Shown one piece after another: positions 52,121 to 61,863 of a DNA stretch of 64,000 nt (position 1 is its first letter; each line of letters opens with the position of its first letter). The stretch comes from Janthinobacterium tructae. GTDB lineage: Bacteria > Pseudomonadota > Gammaproteobacteria > Burkholderiales > Burkholderiaceae_D. Where the stretch lies: the NCBI RefSeq assembly GCF_006517255.1, contig NZ_CP041185.1, positions 4,650,001 to 4,714,000 on the forward strand. The letters run 5' to 3'. Below the pieces are notes generated by a model that did no database searches, was not told where the DNA came from, and saw only the letters and a list, made by a program, of their open reading frames with translations. Position numbers and translations under genes: made by a program.

Positions 52121-52972
52121 ATGGCTATCCTGTCCGACATCATCCTGTATCCGATCAAATCGTGCGCCGGCATCCATTTGCGCGAGGCGGTCTTGACGCG
52201 CTCAGGGCTGATGAGCGAACACGTGTTCGACCGCGAATGGATGGTGGTCGATGCGCAGGGCCGTTTCCTGACCCAGCGCGAACATCCGCGCATGGCGCTG
52301 ATCGTGCCTTCCATCAAGGCCACCACGCTGGAATTGCGCGCACCGGGCATGCTGCGCCTGGAAATCGAACTGGGCTTGCCACATCCGCAACTGGCGCCCA
52401 TGCTGGAAGTGCAGGTGTGGGACGATAGCGTGCGCGCCTACGATTGCGACGACGTCACGGCCACCTGGTTTTCCAACGCCATCGGCGTGCCGTGCCGCCT
52501 GGTGCGCTTTCACCCGGACGTGGTGCGCGCCACCAGCACCACCTGGACGGGCGGCGTGGCCGCTTCGACCATGTTTGCCGACGGTTACCCGGTGCTGATC
52601 GCCGGCAGTGCCTCGCTGGACGATGTCAATGACAAGCTGCGCGCCGCCGGCCGCGAGGCGCTGCCGATGAACCGTTTCCGTCCCAATCTGGTGATCGGCG
52701 ATATCGGTGCCTTCGAGGAAGACTACGCCGCGTTCCTGCAATTTGGCGCCACCGTGTTAACACCCGTCAAGCCGTGCTCGCGCTGCCCGATCCCGTCGGT
52801 GGACCAGGCCACGGGCGTGCCGGGACCGGACCCGCTCGACGTCATGCATGGCTATCGTGCCAAGCCCGAACTCGATGGCGCCATCTGCTTCGGCATGAAC
52901 GCCATCGTCACCGACGGCGGCGACGAGCGCATCGTGGTGGGGCAGGACATCGGTTTCGAACTGGCATTTTAA
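52121..52972 (+). CDS. MOSC-domain protein with N-terminal beta-barrel
   Basis: 283 residues. MOSC N-terminal domain (~1-95: SDIILYPIKSCAGIHLREA, DREWMVVDAQGRFLTQREHP), then the MOSC catalytic domain with RFRPNLVIGDIGAFEEDYA and the conserved Cys in KPCSRCPIPSVDQATG. MOSC proteins handle sulfur on the molybdenum cofactor (as in YcbX/mARC-type N-hydroxylate reduction). There is no C-terminal ferredoxin domain as in YcbX. The window has two molybdoenzymes (MsrP, TtrA), but no direct link is visible. Confidence 0.9.
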   Translation: MAILSDIILYPIKSCAGIHLREAVLTRSGLMSEHVFDREWMVVDAQGRFLTQREHPRMALIVPSIKATTLELRAPGMLRLEIELGLPHPQLAPMLEVQVWDDSVRAYDCDDVTATWFSNAIGVPCRLVRFHPDVVRATSTTWTGGVAASTMFADGYPVLIAGSASLDDVNDKLRAAGREALPMNRFRPNLVIGDIGAFEEDYAAFLQFGATVLTPVKPCSRCPIPSVDQATGVPGPDPLDVMHGYRAKPELDGAICFGMNAIVTDGGDERIVVGQDIGFELAF

Positions 52973-53006
52973 GCATGGCGCCCGCACACAAGGGTTTAAG
53001 GTTTTT

Positions 53007-54167
53007 ATGAATCAAGCAATACCGCCGGACCCGCGCATTGCCAGCCTCGAAGCCGAAAACCAGGCCTTGCGCGCGCGCATGGCTTTCCTGCTGGAACAGG
53101 TTGAACGCAACCACGACATCATGTGCCGCCACCAGGCGTTCGACCTGGAAATCGTCAGCGCGTCCACCTTTCCCGAACTGATCGGCACCATTTTTCGCAC
53201 CTTGCCCGTGATCTCCGACCTCGACGGCGTCACCTTGAGCCTGCTCGACGAGGATGACGATATCGTGCTGGTGATGGAAAAGCTGGGCGTCGATTTCAGC
53301 GCCTTTCCGCAGTTGCTGTTCGTGCATGCCGTGGCGGAGCTGGGTTTTGCTTCGCCAGCGCCCGCAGCCGAAGGGGAAGCGGCCTTGCCGCCGTCGCCCC
53401 TGCTGGGACAGTTCGACGCCGCGGTGCATGGCCCCCGCTTTCCGGGCATCGACGCTCCCCTGCGCAGCGTGGCGCTGGTGCCCTTGCTGCGCAACAAGCG
53501 CCTGATTGGCAGCCTGAACCTGGCCAGCGGCGACATGACGCGCTTCACGCCTTCGCTGGGCACGGATTTCATCAAGCACATGGCCTCCATCATCGCCATT
53601 TGCCTGGAAAACGTGATCAGCAATGAAATGCTGAAGTACATCGGCTTGACCGATTCCTTGACGGGCGTCTATAACCGCCGCTATATCGACCGTCGGCTGC
53701 TGGAAGAAATCGGTCGCGCGCGGCGCCAGAATTATTGCATTTCGTGTATGTATATCGATATCGACCATTTCAAGCTGGTCAATGACACCTATGGCCACCA
53801 GGGCGGCGATGAAGTGCTGCGCGAAGTGGCCACGCGCATCCGCACGGAATTGCGCCGCTCCGATGCGCTGGGCCGCTTCGGCGGCGAGGAATTCGTCGTC
53901 CTGCTGATCGATGCCGACCTCGACAGCGCGACCTTCGTTGCCGAACGCATCCGCGCCAGCATCGCCGGCACCATGTTTGACTTGCCGGGCAGCGCGCAAG
54001 CGTGGGTCAGCGTGTCGATCGGCGTGGCCAGCCTGGAAGCGGACGCGGCGCTGCTACCCATTGAAACGGTGGCGCAGCAGCTGGTGGCGCACGCCGACCA
54101 GGCCCTGTACCAGGCCAAGGCGGGCGGACGCAACAAGGTCATCAGCTGGCAGGCGCAGATCGGCTGA
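53007..54167 (+). CDS. Diguanylate cyclase with GAF/DUF484-like sensor
   Basis: 386 residues, cytoplasmic. An N-terminal helix and coiled coil (IASLEAENQALRARMAFLLEQVERN) leads to a GAF/DUF484-like domain (~50-205: LRSVALVPLLRNKRLIGSLN). The GGDEF domain starts at DSLTGVYNRRYID and has the active GGEEF at ~292-296. An RxxD inhibitory site (RRSD) lies five residues upstream, so product inhibition by c-di-GMP is expected. It should make c-di-GMP, which controls pili, adhesion and biofilm. It starts 34 bp after the MOSC gene. Confidence 0.92.
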   Translation: MNQAIPPDPRIASLEAENQALRARMAFLLEQVERNHDIMCRHQAFDLEIVSASTFPELIGTIFRTLPVISDLDGVTLSLLDEDDDIVLVMEKLGVDFSAFPQLLFVHAVAELGFASPAPAAEGEAALPPSPLLGQFDAAVHGPRFPGIDAPLRSVALVPLLRNKRLIGSLNLASGDMTRFTPSLGTDFIKHMASIIAICLENVISNEMLKYIGLTDSLTGVYNRRYIDRRLLEEIGRARRQNYCISCMYIDIDHFKLVNDTYGHQGGDEVLREVATRIRTELRRSDALGRFGGEEFVVLLIDADLDSATFVAERIRASIAGTMFDLPGSAQAWVSVSIGVASLEADAALLPIETVAQQLVAHADQALYQAKAGGRNKVISWQAQIG

Positions 54168-54181
54168 CCAAGATCGGCTGA

Positions 54182-56161
54182 CTATTTCAATAATAGTGTT
54201 TCGGCTTTGGCCACGGCATCCGCGCTGCCGCGCAGCACCACCACATCGCCGCTGGCCAGCTGCGTCTCGGGGGTGACATCGAGGCGGCCACGGCCGCGGC
54301 GGATGGCCGTCACGGTCGCGCCGCAGCCAGCGACGTCGAGCATGCTCAAGGGCAAGCCCACACACTGCGCGCCCTCGCTGACGGTGACTGTATGCAGGCG
54401 TTCCAGCTCGGCATCGTCGCCCGCGTCGCTGGAGCCATGGAAATAGCCGCGCAGCGAGGCATAGCGTTCCTCGCGTGCCGCCTGCACCCGGTGCACCACG
54501 CGGCGCAGGGGCACGCCCATCATGATCAGCGCGTGCGAGGCGAGCATCAGACTGCCTTCCATCAATTCCGGCACCACTTCGGCCGCGCCCGCTTTCTTCA
54601 ACTGGTCGAGGTCGCTGTCGTCGTGGCTGCGCACGATGACGGGCAAGGTGGGCGCCATGTCGTTGAGTAAATGCAATAACTTCAGTGCCGAGGGGGTATT
54701 CGCATAGGTGATCACCACGGCGCTGGCCCGGTAGATACCGGCCGCCACCAGGCTTTCGCGCCGGCCCGCGTCGCCATACGAGACGTGGGCGCCAGCCAGC
54801 TGCGCCTCCTGCACCCGTTCCGGGTCCAGGTCCAGCGCGTGGTACTCGATCTTTTCTTCCGCCAGCAGGGTGGCCAGGCTTTGCCCGCTGCGCCCGAAGC
54901 CGGCGATCAGCACGTGTTTCTGCGACGCCATGGTGCGCGTGGCGATCTTGGTGAGCGCCAGCGATTGCATCATCCAGTCGTTGGCCGCCAGCTTCATGAC
55001 GATGGCATCGGACTTGGCGATGAGGAAGGGCGCCACCAGCATCGACAGCACCATCGAGGCCAGTACCACCTGCACGACGAACGGATCCATCAGCTTGATG
55101 CCGCCCGCCAGGTTCAGCAGCACGAAGCCGAATTCGCCCGCCTGCGCCAGTCCCAGTCCCGTGCGCAAGGCCACGCCGTTGCTTGACCCGAACAGCCGGG
55201 CCAGGCCCGCGATCAGGGCAAATTTCAGCAGCACGGGGCCGCACAGCAGCAGCAAGACCAGCCACCAGTTGTCGAGCACCACACGGATATTGAGCAGCAT
55301 GCCGACGGTGATGAAGAACAGGCCGAGCAGCACGTCGCGGAAGGGCTTGATATCCTCTTCCACCTGGTGCTTGAATTCCGTCTCGGAAATGAGCATGCCG
55401 GCAACAAACGCGCCCAGGGCCAGCGACAGCCCCGCCCGTTCCGTGATCCAGGCCGCGCCCAAGGTGATCAGCAGCAGGTTGAGCATGAACAATTCCTGCG
55501 AGCGGCGCTTGGCGACGATGGTCAGCCAGCCACGCACCAGCTTCTGGCCGATGAACAAGAGCAGAATCAGGACAACCAGGGCCTTGCCACCGGCCCAGGC
55601 CAGGGTTTCGGCCAGGTTGTCCGAATCGCGCGTGAGGGCGGGAATCAGGATCAGCAGGGGCACCACGGCCAGGTCCTGGAACAGCAAAATGCCGATGATC
55701 TTGCGGCCGTGTTCGCTTTCCAGTTCCAGCCGTTCCGTGAGCATTTTCGAGACGATGGCCGTCGACGACATGGCCAGCGCACCACCCAGGGCGAAGGCGG
55801 CTTGCCAGCTCAGGTGGATGTAGGCGGACAGGTAGCGTCCGACGAACCAGCCGAAGACGACTGTGGCGATGATGGTGGTGACCACCTGCGCCATGCCCAG
55901 TCCGAAGACGATGCGCCGCATGGCGAGGAACTTGGGCAGAGAAAATTCCAACCCGATGGAAAACATCAGGAAGACGACGCCGAATTCGGCCAGGGTGTGG
56001 CTGGCTTCGTTCTCGGCTGCCAGGCCCAGCGCGTGGGGGCCGATGACGATGCCGACGGCCAGGTAGCCCAGCATGGGCGGCAGATGCAACATTCTGAAAG
56101 CGACCACGCCCAGCACGGCGCTGCCGAGTAACATCAGGGTCAGTTCAAGCGAGGAAAACAT
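54182..56161 (-). CDS. CPA2-family monovalent cation:proton antiporter (Kef-type)
   Basis: 659 residues. The membrane domain (~1-385) has about 12 helices, with PPMLGYLAVGIVIGPHALGL, ALAMSSTAIVSKMLTER, LLFQDLAVVPLLILIPAL (the QD ion-site motif) and GLGLAQAGEFGFVLLNLA. A TrkA-N domain follows (HVLIAGFGRSGQSLATLLAE) and a TrkA-C domain at the end (LDVTPETQLASGDVVVLRGS). These exchange K+ or Na+ for protons under nucleotide control. The start at 56161 is where CPA2 proteins begin; a longer frame into the kdsD gene is antisense. Divergent from kdsD. Confidence 0.9.
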   Translation of the reverse strand: MFSSLELTLMLLGSAVLGVVAFRMLHLPPMLGYLAVGIVIGPHALGLAAENEASHTLAEFGVVFLMFSIGLEFSLPKFLAMRRIVFGLGMAQVVTTIIATVVFGWFVGRYLSAYIHLSWQAAFALGGALAMSSTAIVSKMLTERLELESEHGRKIIGILLFQDLAVVPLLILIPALTRDSDNLAETLAWAGGKALVVLILLLFIGQKLVRGWLTIVAKRRSQELFMLNLLLITLGAAWITERAGLSLALGAFVAGMLISETEFKHQVEEDIKPFRDVLLGLFFITVGMLLNIRVVLDNWWLVLLLLCGPVLLKFALIAGLARLFGSSNGVALRTGLGLAQAGEFGFVLLNLAGGIKLMDPFVVQVVLASMVLSMLVAPFLIAKSDAIVMKLAANDWMMQSLALTKIATRTMASQKHVLIAGFGRSGQSLATLLAEEKIEYHALDLDPERVQEAQLAGAHVSYGDAGRRESLVAAGIYRASAVVITYANTPSALKLLHLLNDMAPTLPVIVRSHDDSDLDQLKKAGAAEVVPELMEGSLMLASHALIMMGVPLRRVVHRVQAAREERYASLRGYFHGSSDAGDDAELERLHTVTVSEGAQCVGLPLSMLDVAGCGATVTAIRRGRGRLDVTPETQLASGDVVVLRGSADAVAKAETLLLK

Positions 56162-56245
56162 GGGTTGCCCGGTGCGGTCAATGGAAATCGTTGTTTGTTG
56201 TGACTGGCAAGTTTTTTGCTTTCCTAATTCGTTTATACTTTGGGC

Positions 56246-57280
56246 ATGAGTGTAACCCATGAAAAAACAATGCTGAAAGCTTTTGATCGAATTGACATGC
56301 AAGCGACGACCGAGCGCGCCGTCGCGCTGGCCCGCACCACCTTGCAGATCGAGTCCGACGCCATCGTTGCGCTGCACGCGCGCCTGGCCACGGACGACAG
56401 CGTAGGCCGCGCCGTGGCGATGTTGCTGCAATGCAAGGGGCGTGTCGTCGTCTCCGGCATCGGCAAGTCCGGCCATATCGCGCGCAAGATTGCCGCCACC
56501 CTCGCTTCCACCGGCACGCCGGCCCTGTTCGTGCATCCGGCCGAAGCGGCCCATGGCGACCTGGGCATGGTCACCTCGGACGATGCTTTTATTGCCATAT
56601 CGTACTCCGGCGAATCGTCGGAACTGATGGCCATCATGCCCGTCGTCAAGCGCATGGGCGGCGTGCTCATTTCCATGACGGGCAAACCGAACTCCAGCCT
56701 GGCGCAATTGGCCGACGTGCACCTGGATATTTCCGTTGAGAAAGAAGCCTGTCCGCTGAACCTGGCGCCGACGGCCAGCACCACCGTCACCCTGGCTCTG
56801 GGCGACGCGATCGCCGTGGCCTTGCTCGACTTGCGCGGCTTCAAGGAAGAAGATTTCGCCCGCTCGCACCCGGGTGGCGCCCTGGGCCGCCGCCTGCTCA
56901 CGCATGTGCATGACGTCATGCGCAGCGGCGAACGTGTACCGAAGGTGCCCGTGGACGCTTCCTTGCTGCAGGCGCTGGAAGAAATGACGAAGAAGGGCAT
57001 GGGCATGACGGCCGTCGTCGATGCGGATGAGCGCCCCGTGGGCGTGTTTACCGATGGCGACTTGCGCCGCATGTTCGAGCGCGTGCAGGATTTCACGCAA
57101 GTGGCGATCCGCGACGTCATGCATGCGCAGCCGCGCAGCATCGCGCCCGAACGCCTGGCCGTCGATGCCGTGGCCGTGATGGAGCAGTTCCGCATCAACC
57201 AGATGCTGGTCGTCGATGCCGACGGCAAGCTGGTGGGCGCGCTGCATATCCATGATCTGACGCAAGCGAAGGTGATCTGA
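56246..57280 (+). CDS. kdsD: D-arabinose 5-phosphate isomerase (KdsD/KpsF family)
   Basis: 344 residues. SIS domain (~50-185) with GRVVVSGIGKSGHIARKIAATLASTGTPALF, HPAEAAHGDLGMV and ISYSGESSEL, then two CBS domains (VHDVMRSGERVPKV..., IRDVMHAQPRSIAPERLAVD). It converts ribulose 5-phosphate to arabinose 5-phosphate for KDO. A TATACT box at 56234-56239 lies immediately before ATG 56246, which would make that start nearly leaderless; ATG 56270 or 56297 are alternatives. First gene of the kds-lpt-rpoN operon. Confidence 0.94.
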   Translation: MSVTHEKTMLKAFDRIDMQATTERAVALARTTLQIESDAIVALHARLATDDSVGRAVAMLLQCKGRVVVSGIGKSGHIARKIAATLASTGTPALFVHPAEAAHGDLGMVTSDDAFIAISYSGESSELMAIMPVVKRMGGVLISMTGKPNSSLAQLADVHLDISVEKEACPLNLAPTASTTVTLALGDAIAVALLDLRGFKEEDFARSHPGGALGRRLLTHVHDVMRSGERVPKVPVDASLLQALEEMTKKGMGMTAVVDADERPVGVFTDGDLRRMFERVQDFTQVAIRDVMHAQPRSIAPERLAVDAVAVMEQFRINQMLVVDADGKLVGALHIHDLTQAKVI

Positions 57281-57813
57281 TGGATAGCGTAGCGGACAAC
57301 CTGGCGCGCGCGGCCAAGGTCAAACTGATGATCTTTGACGTCGACGGCGTGCTCACCGACGGCAGCCTGCATTTCGGCCCCGATGGCGAGATGATGAAAA
57401 CGTTTAATGTGTATGATGGCCTGGGCATCAAGCTGCTGCAGGAATCGGGCGTGCAGACGGCCATCATCAGCGCGCGCCGCTCGGCCATCACGGCGCGCCG
57501 CGCGCAAGACCTGGGCATTACCCATGTGCACCAGGGCGGTCACGACAAGCTGACGCCGTTTCGCGAACTGCTGGCGCTGACGGGCTTGACGGAAGAGCAA
57601 TGCGGCTATATCGGCGACGATGTCATCGATGCGCCCATCCTGCGCCGCGTGGGCTTTGCCGTCAGCGTGCCGGGCGGGCGTCCGGAAGCGCTGGACCTGG
57701 CGCACCATGTGACGCAGGCCGGCGGCGGCCGTGGCGCGGTGCGCGAGATCTGCGAATTCCTGCTGCGCGCTCAGGATAACTATGCGCGCGTCATGGCGCC
57801 ATTCCTGGAGTGA
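57280..57813 (+). CDS. kdsC: KdsC, 3-deoxy-D-manno-octulosonate 8-phosphate phosphatase
   Basis: 177 residues of the HAD C0 type. The nucleophile motif is MIFDVDGVLTDGSLHFGPDG, motif II/III lies in TAIISARRS and KLTPF, and GYIGDDVIDAPILRRVG binds Mg2+. It dephosphorylates KDO 8-phosphate. The ATG overlaps the kdsD stop by one base (TGATG). Confidence 0.95.
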   Translation: MDSVADNLARAAKVKLMIFDVDGVLTDGSLHFGPDGEMMKTFNVYDGLGIKLLQESGVQTAIISARRSAITARRAQDLGITHVHQGGHDKLTPFRELLALTGLTEEQCGYIGDDVIDAPILRRVGFAVSVPGGRPEALDLAHHVTQAGGGRGAVREICEFLLRAQDNYARVMAPFLE

Positions 57814-57858
57814 GGCGCATCGCCTTGCCGCCAGTCAGATTTGAAAGAGTGAAATCCT

Positions 57859-58470
57859 ATGCGTAAGCCAGGAGGCGCCCATCGCTGGCGCATGATTTTT
57901 ACCGTGCTGGGGGCCGTCGTCTTTGCGCTGGGCAGCTTTTGGCTGCTGGAAGTGATGAACAAGAATGCCCAGGACATCACGGCCAGCAAGCATCTGGATG
58001 AGCCAGACTATTTCATCACCAATTTCAGCCTGGTGCGCATGGACTTGACGGGTAAACCCAGCTATATCGTATCGGGCACCAAGCTCACGCATTATCCGCT
58101 CGACGATTCATCCGATATCGACCAGCCTTTCGTGCGCAAGCTTACGCCTGGCATGCCGCCGATGAACATGAATGCGGAACTGGCGCATATCGACCAGGAC
58201 AATACCCGGTTGCAACTGCACCGCAAGGTCGTGATCGACCGCGTGGCCAGTCCGAAGGCGCAGAACCTGACAGTCAAGACGGAAGCGCTGACGGTATTCC
58301 CGGATGAAGAAAGAATGGAAACGGACGTGCCTGTCGATATCCTGACGGGCGCCTCGCGCATCAATGGCATCGGCATGAAGGCCAATAACGCCACTGGCGT
58401 GGTGGAAGTGCAGAATGCGCTGCGCATGGTCCTCCCGCCGAAACCGCGCCCGGCTGCGGCGGCAAAATGA
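57859..58470 (+). CDS. lptC: LptC, LPS export inner-membrane bitopic protein
   Basis: 203 residues. One N-terminal membrane helix (IFTVLGAVVFALGSFWLLEVM) and a periplasmic jellyroll domain with DEPDYFITNFSLVRMDLTGKPSYIVSG and TVKTEALTVFPDEERMETDVPV. It passes LPS from LptB2FG to the LptA bridge. It lies between kdsC and lptA, the standard place. Sequence conservation of LptC is low, so the context adds weight. Confidence 0.92.
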   Translation: MRKPGGAHRWRMIFTVLGAVVFALGSFWLLEVMNKNAQDITASKHLDEPDYFITNFSLVRMDLTGKPSYIVSGTKLTHYPLDDSSDIDQPFVRKLTPGMPPMNMNAELAHIDQDNTRLQLHRKVVIDRVASPKAQNLTVKTEALTVFPDEERMETDVPVDILTGASRINGIGMKANNATGVVEVQNALRMVLPPKPRPAAAAK

Positions 58471-58495
58471 CAGAATGAAACAAGGAAACCATACT

Positions 58496-59059
58496 ATGAA
58501 GAATATCTTGCTGTTGACCGTATTTTCTCTGGCCATGATGGGCGTGGCGCATGCCGAGAAGGCCGATTCCGAGAAGGAAGCCGTCATCACGGCACGTAGC
58601 GGCCACGTCGATGACGTCAAGCAGGTACGCACGCTGACGGGCGACGTCGTGCTGGTGAAAGGGACTCTGACCATGAAGGCGGGCCGGGCCCTGATCACGG
58701 AAGACCCGCAAGGCTACCAGTTCATCACCTTCTGGGCCGATCCCGGCAAGCTGGCCACCTTCCGCCAGAAGCGCGATGGCGCGGGCGACCTGTGGGTGGA
58801 AGGCGAGGCGGAGCGCGTGGAATACGATAACAAGACGGAAGTGGTGAAACTGTTTTCCAAGGCCAAGCTGACGCGCCTGGAAGGCACGAAAGTGACCGAC
58901 GTGGCCAACGGTGCCTTCATCTCGTATGACAGCCGCAAGGAAGTATTCAAAATGGAAAATTCCGACAGCGGCACCAGCACGCCCGATGGCGGCAGCGTGC
59001 GCATGGTGATCCAGCCGAAGCCCAAGGCGCCGGCCACGCCCGCACCAGGAAAGAACTAA
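58496..59059 (+). CDS. lptA: LptA, periplasmic LPS bridge protein
   Basis: 187 residues from ATG 58496, with AAGGAAA upstream and a signal peptide ([16 protein letters not shown]). The OstA-like domain shows repeated strands: [62 protein letters not shown]. It polymerises into the bridge from LptC to LptD. The stop overlaps the lptB start by one base. Confidence 0.93.
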   Translation: MKNILLLTVFSLAMMGVAHAEKADSEKEAVITARSGHVDDVKQVRTLTGDVVLVKGTLTMKAGRALITEDPQGYQFITFWADPGKLATFRQKRDGAGDLWVEGEAERVEYDNKTEVVKLFSKAKLTRLEGTKVTDVANGAFISYDSRKEVFKMENSDSGTSTPDGGSVRMVIQPKPKAPATPAPGKN

Positions 59060-59814
59060 TGGACAATACACGTTGCGGCAGCACCCTGATCGTTCGCGGG
59101 CTGCAAAAAACCTATGGCAAGCGGCAAGTCGTGCATGATGTCTCGCTGCAAGTCGAATGCGGCGAAGTGGTGGGATTGCTGGGCCCGAACGGCGCCGGCA
59201 AGACCACCTCGTTCTACATGATCGTCGGCCTGGTGCCGTCGGACGGCGGCACCATCGATATCAGCGGCGTGGACATTTCCCGCCTGCCGATCCACCGCCG
59301 CGCGCAGATGGGCCTGTCGTATCTGCCGCAGGAAGCGTCCGTCTTCCGCAAGCTGACGGTGGAAGACAATATCCGCGCCGTGCTGGAAATCCAGACCGTC
59401 GAAGGCCGTCCCCTGAAGAAGGCCGAGATCGAGGAGCGCCTGGATAAATTGCTGGCCGACTTGCAAATTGAAAAGTTGCGCGAGAACCAGGCGCTGTCGC
59501 TGTCGGGCGGCGAGCGCCGCCGTGTGGAAATCGCCCGCGCGCTGGCGACCGACCCGCGTTTCGTGCTGCTCGACGAACCGTTCGCCGGTGTCGACCCGAT
59601 CGCCGTGATCGAGATCCAGCGCATCGTGCGCTTCTTGAAGGAGCGCAATATCGGCGTGCTGATCACCGACCATAATGTGCGCGAGACGCTGGGTATCTGC
59701 GACCGTGCCTACATCATCAACCAGGGCTCGGTGCTGGCGTCGGGACGCCCCGACGACATCATCGCGAACGAGTCGGTACGCCGGGTCTACCTGGGCGAAC
59801 ACTTCCGCATGTGA
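59059..59814 (+). CDS. lptB: LptB, LPS export ATPase
   Basis: 251 residues. Walker [20 protein letters not shown]-loop [18 protein letters not shown], signature [15 protein letters not shown], Walker [16 protein letters not shown] and switch [12 protein letters not shown] are the canonical LptB motifs. It drives LPS extraction with LptFG (not in the window). It starts within the lptA stop and is followed by rpoN after 4 bp. Confidence 0.97.
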   Translation: MDNTRCGSTLIVRGLQKTYGKRQVVHDVSLQVECGEVVGLLGPNGAGKTTSFYMIVGLVPSDGGTIDISGVDISRLPIHRRAQMGLSYLPQEASVFRKLTVEDNIRAVLEIQTVEGRPLKKAEIEERLDKLLADLQIEKLRENQALSLSGGERRRVEIARALATDPRFVLLDEPFAGVDPIAVIEIQRIVRFLKERNIGVLITDHNVRETLGICDRAYIINQGSVLASGRPDDIIANESVRRVYLGEHFRM

Positions 59815-59818
59815 GCCA

Positions 59819-61297
59819 ATGAAACAATCATTGCAGCTGCGCACTTCGCAGCACCTGGCACTGACGCCGCAGTTGCAGCAATCGATACGCCTGTTGCAAT
59901 TGTCTACCCTGGAATTGCACCAGGAACTAGAGCAACTGCTGACGGACAATCCCTTGCTCGAGCGCCTCGACGATCCGCTCGATCATTCGCTGCGCCTGCT
60001 GTCCGACGGGGCCCTGAGTTCCACGGCCGCGCCGGCCGAAGCGCCGCCCCAGCCGCCAGGCCAGGATGCGCCTGCGGCGCCGGCCGAAGCAGAAGCCTTT
60101 GATGGCGAGGCGGGCGACGGCCCGGCCGCCGCGGACGGCGGCGACAGCGACTGGAGCGAGGCGAGCCGGGGCAAGGCGCCCGACGACGAAGATTCCCGTC
60201 CGCAATTGGAAGCCCATCACTGCACCCTGCGCGAGCACCTGATGGAGCAGATGCGCGTGACGGTGCTCGAGTTGCGCGACCGCGCGCTGGTCGAGCTGAT
60301 CATCGACGCGCTCGACGACAATGGCTACCTGGAAGAGTCACTCGACGACATCCTGGCGCGCCTGCCGGAAGAGCTGGAAATCGACGCCGACGAGATGCGC
60401 ACGGCCTTGTCCCTGTTGCAAAGTTTCGATCCGCCCGGCGTGGGTGCGCGCAATGCATCCGAATGCCTGGCGCTGCAAATCAAGCGTTTGCCGCACGTCG
60501 CCATGGTGACGCGGCGCATGGCCCTCGTCATCGTGGAAAAGCACCTGGCCTGGTTTGCCCAGCGCGATTTCAACAAGCTGAAAAAAGCCCTCGATTGCGA
60601 CGAGGAAGACTTGCGCGAAGCGCAGACGGTGATTCGCCAGTGCAATCCGCATCCGGGCGCCGTGTTCGCCTCGGACGTGTCCGATTACGTGGTGCCCGAC
60701 GTCGTCGTCAAGCGCGCGCGCAATGGCTGGCAAGTCACCCTGAACAACGACGTCATGCCGCGCCTGCGCGTCAACGCCATGTACGCCAACTTGCTCAAGC
60801 AGGGCAAGGGCGAGGGCGCCATGGGCGCACAGTTGCAGGAAGCCAAGTGGCTGATCAAGAATATGCGCCAGCGCTTTGACACGATCCTGCGCGTGGCGCA
60901 AGCGATAGTAGAAAGACAAAAGAACTTTTTCTCGCATGGGGCCGTTGCCATGCGCCCCCTTGTGCTCCGTGAAATAGCTGATACACTGGGTTTACACGAG
61001 AGTACTATCTCGCGGGTAACAACTCAAAAGTACATGCTGACCCCGCACGGCATGTTCGAGTTGAAATATTTCTTTGGTAGCCACGTCGCCACCGAAGCGG
61101 GGGGCGAAGCATCATCGACGGCGATACGGGCATTGATCGTGCAACTGACAGGAGCAGAAGACCCTAAAAATCCTTTATCCGACAGTAAGATTGCGGACAT
61201 GCTGGGGGAACAAGGCATGGTGATTGCGCGACGTACTGTTGCCAAATACCGGGAAGCGTTGAAAATTCCGCCAGTGAGCCTGCGTAAGTGTTTGTAA
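59819..61297 (+). CDS. rpoN: RNA polymerase sigma-54 factor
   Basis: 492 residues. Region I is Gln/Leu-rich ([20 protein letters not shown]), followed by an acidic linker (~65-125), the core-binding domain ([35 protein letters not shown]), the HTH ([20 protein letters not shown]...) and the RpoN box [10 protein letters not shown] near the end. It directs enhancer-dependent transcription (nitrogen, pili, motility). The ATG at 59819 is 4 bp after lptB. The operon position is universal in proteobacteria. Confidence 0.97.
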   Translation: MKQSLQLRTSQHLALTPQLQQSIRLLQLSTLELHQELEQLLTDNPLLERLDDPLDHSLRLLSDGALSSTAAPAEAPPQPPGQDAPAAPAEAEAFDGEAGDGPAAADGGDSDWSEASRGKAPDDEDSRPQLEAHHCTLREHLMEQMRVTVLELRDRALVELIIDALDDNGYLEESLDDILARLPEELEIDADEMRTALSLLQSFDPPGVGARNASECLALQIKRLPHVAMVTRRMALVIVEKHLAWFAQRDFNKLKKALDCDEEDLREAQTVIRQCNPHPGAVFASDVSDYVVPDVVVKRARNGWQVTLNNDVMPRLRVNAMYANLLKQGKGEGAMGAQLQEAKWLIKNMRQRFDTILRVAQAIVERQKNFFSHGAVAMRPLVLREIADTLGLHESTISRVTTQKYMLTPHGMFELKYFFGSHVATEAGGEASSTAIRALIVQLTGAEDPKNPLSDSKIADMLGEQGMVIARRTVAKYREALKIPPVSLRKCL

Positions 61298-61366
61298 GTT
61301 TTTTTCGGTTCCTCTGCGGGCCGGATAGGATGGACCGCACGAACCCGATCATCTTTAGGAGTGTGT

Positions 61367-61729
61367 ATGAATCTCACCATCAGCGGACATCATCTCGAAG
61401 TGACACCAGCCATCCGTGAATACGTACAAACGAAGCTGGAGCGCGTGAAACGTCATTTCGATCAAGTTATCGATATCGCCGTGATTCTGACCGTGGATAA
61501 CCTCAAAGAGAAAGAAAAACGTCAAAAGGCCGAAGTCAACCTGCGTCTGAGTGGCAAAACTGTCTATGTGGAAAGCCTGGCGCATGACCTGTATGCCGCA
61601 ATCGATATCCTGATCGACAAGCTGGACAGGCAAGTGATGAAATACAAAACCAAAGTGCAAGGGCACGGTAAAGAGGCGATCAAGCATCTGCCAGACAACT
61701 CCGAGGAAGACGCCGTCGTCGCCGTTTAA
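61367..61729 (+). CDS. hpf: Ribosome hibernation promoting factor (HPF, short form)
   Basis: 120 residues. The HPF/YfiA fold is clear: [46 protein letters not shown] strand and [20 protein letters not shown]. It dimerises or silences 70S ribosomes in stationary phase. ATG 61367 has AGGAG 5 nt upstream; GTG 61361 is in frame. It follows rpoN by 69 bp as is usual, but ptsN does not follow here. Confidence 0.95.
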   Translation: MNLTISGHHLEVTPAIREYVQTKLERVKRHFDQVIDIAVILTVDNLKEKEKRQKAEVNLRLSGKTVYVESLAHDLYAAIDILIDKLDRQVMKYKTKVQGHGKEAIKHLPDNSEEDAVVAV

Positions 61730-61760
61730 GGCCACCCGCTTCCAGCAGTTGTGATCAACT

Positions 61761-61787
61761 AAGGGCGCACATCTTGCGCCCTTTTTT
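61761..61787 (+). terminator. Intrinsic terminator of the kds-lpt-rpoN-hpf operon
   Basis: AAGGGCGCA (61761-61769), 5-nt loop, TGCGCCCTT (61775-61783) and six Ts. It closes the operon that starts at kdsD. Confidence 0.9.
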
Positions 61788-61863
61788 GCGCCCGTACCTG
61801 TCGAACGCAATGTTCCCCATGCAGGCGCTAGAATGTTTGCACTTTCACTTCTTTCTGCCTGCC

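Noticed and set aside
56162..57265. 368-codon N-terminal extension of the CPA2 antiporter frame
   Set aside because: Lies antisense to kdsD and lacks homology; the transporter begins naturally at 56161.
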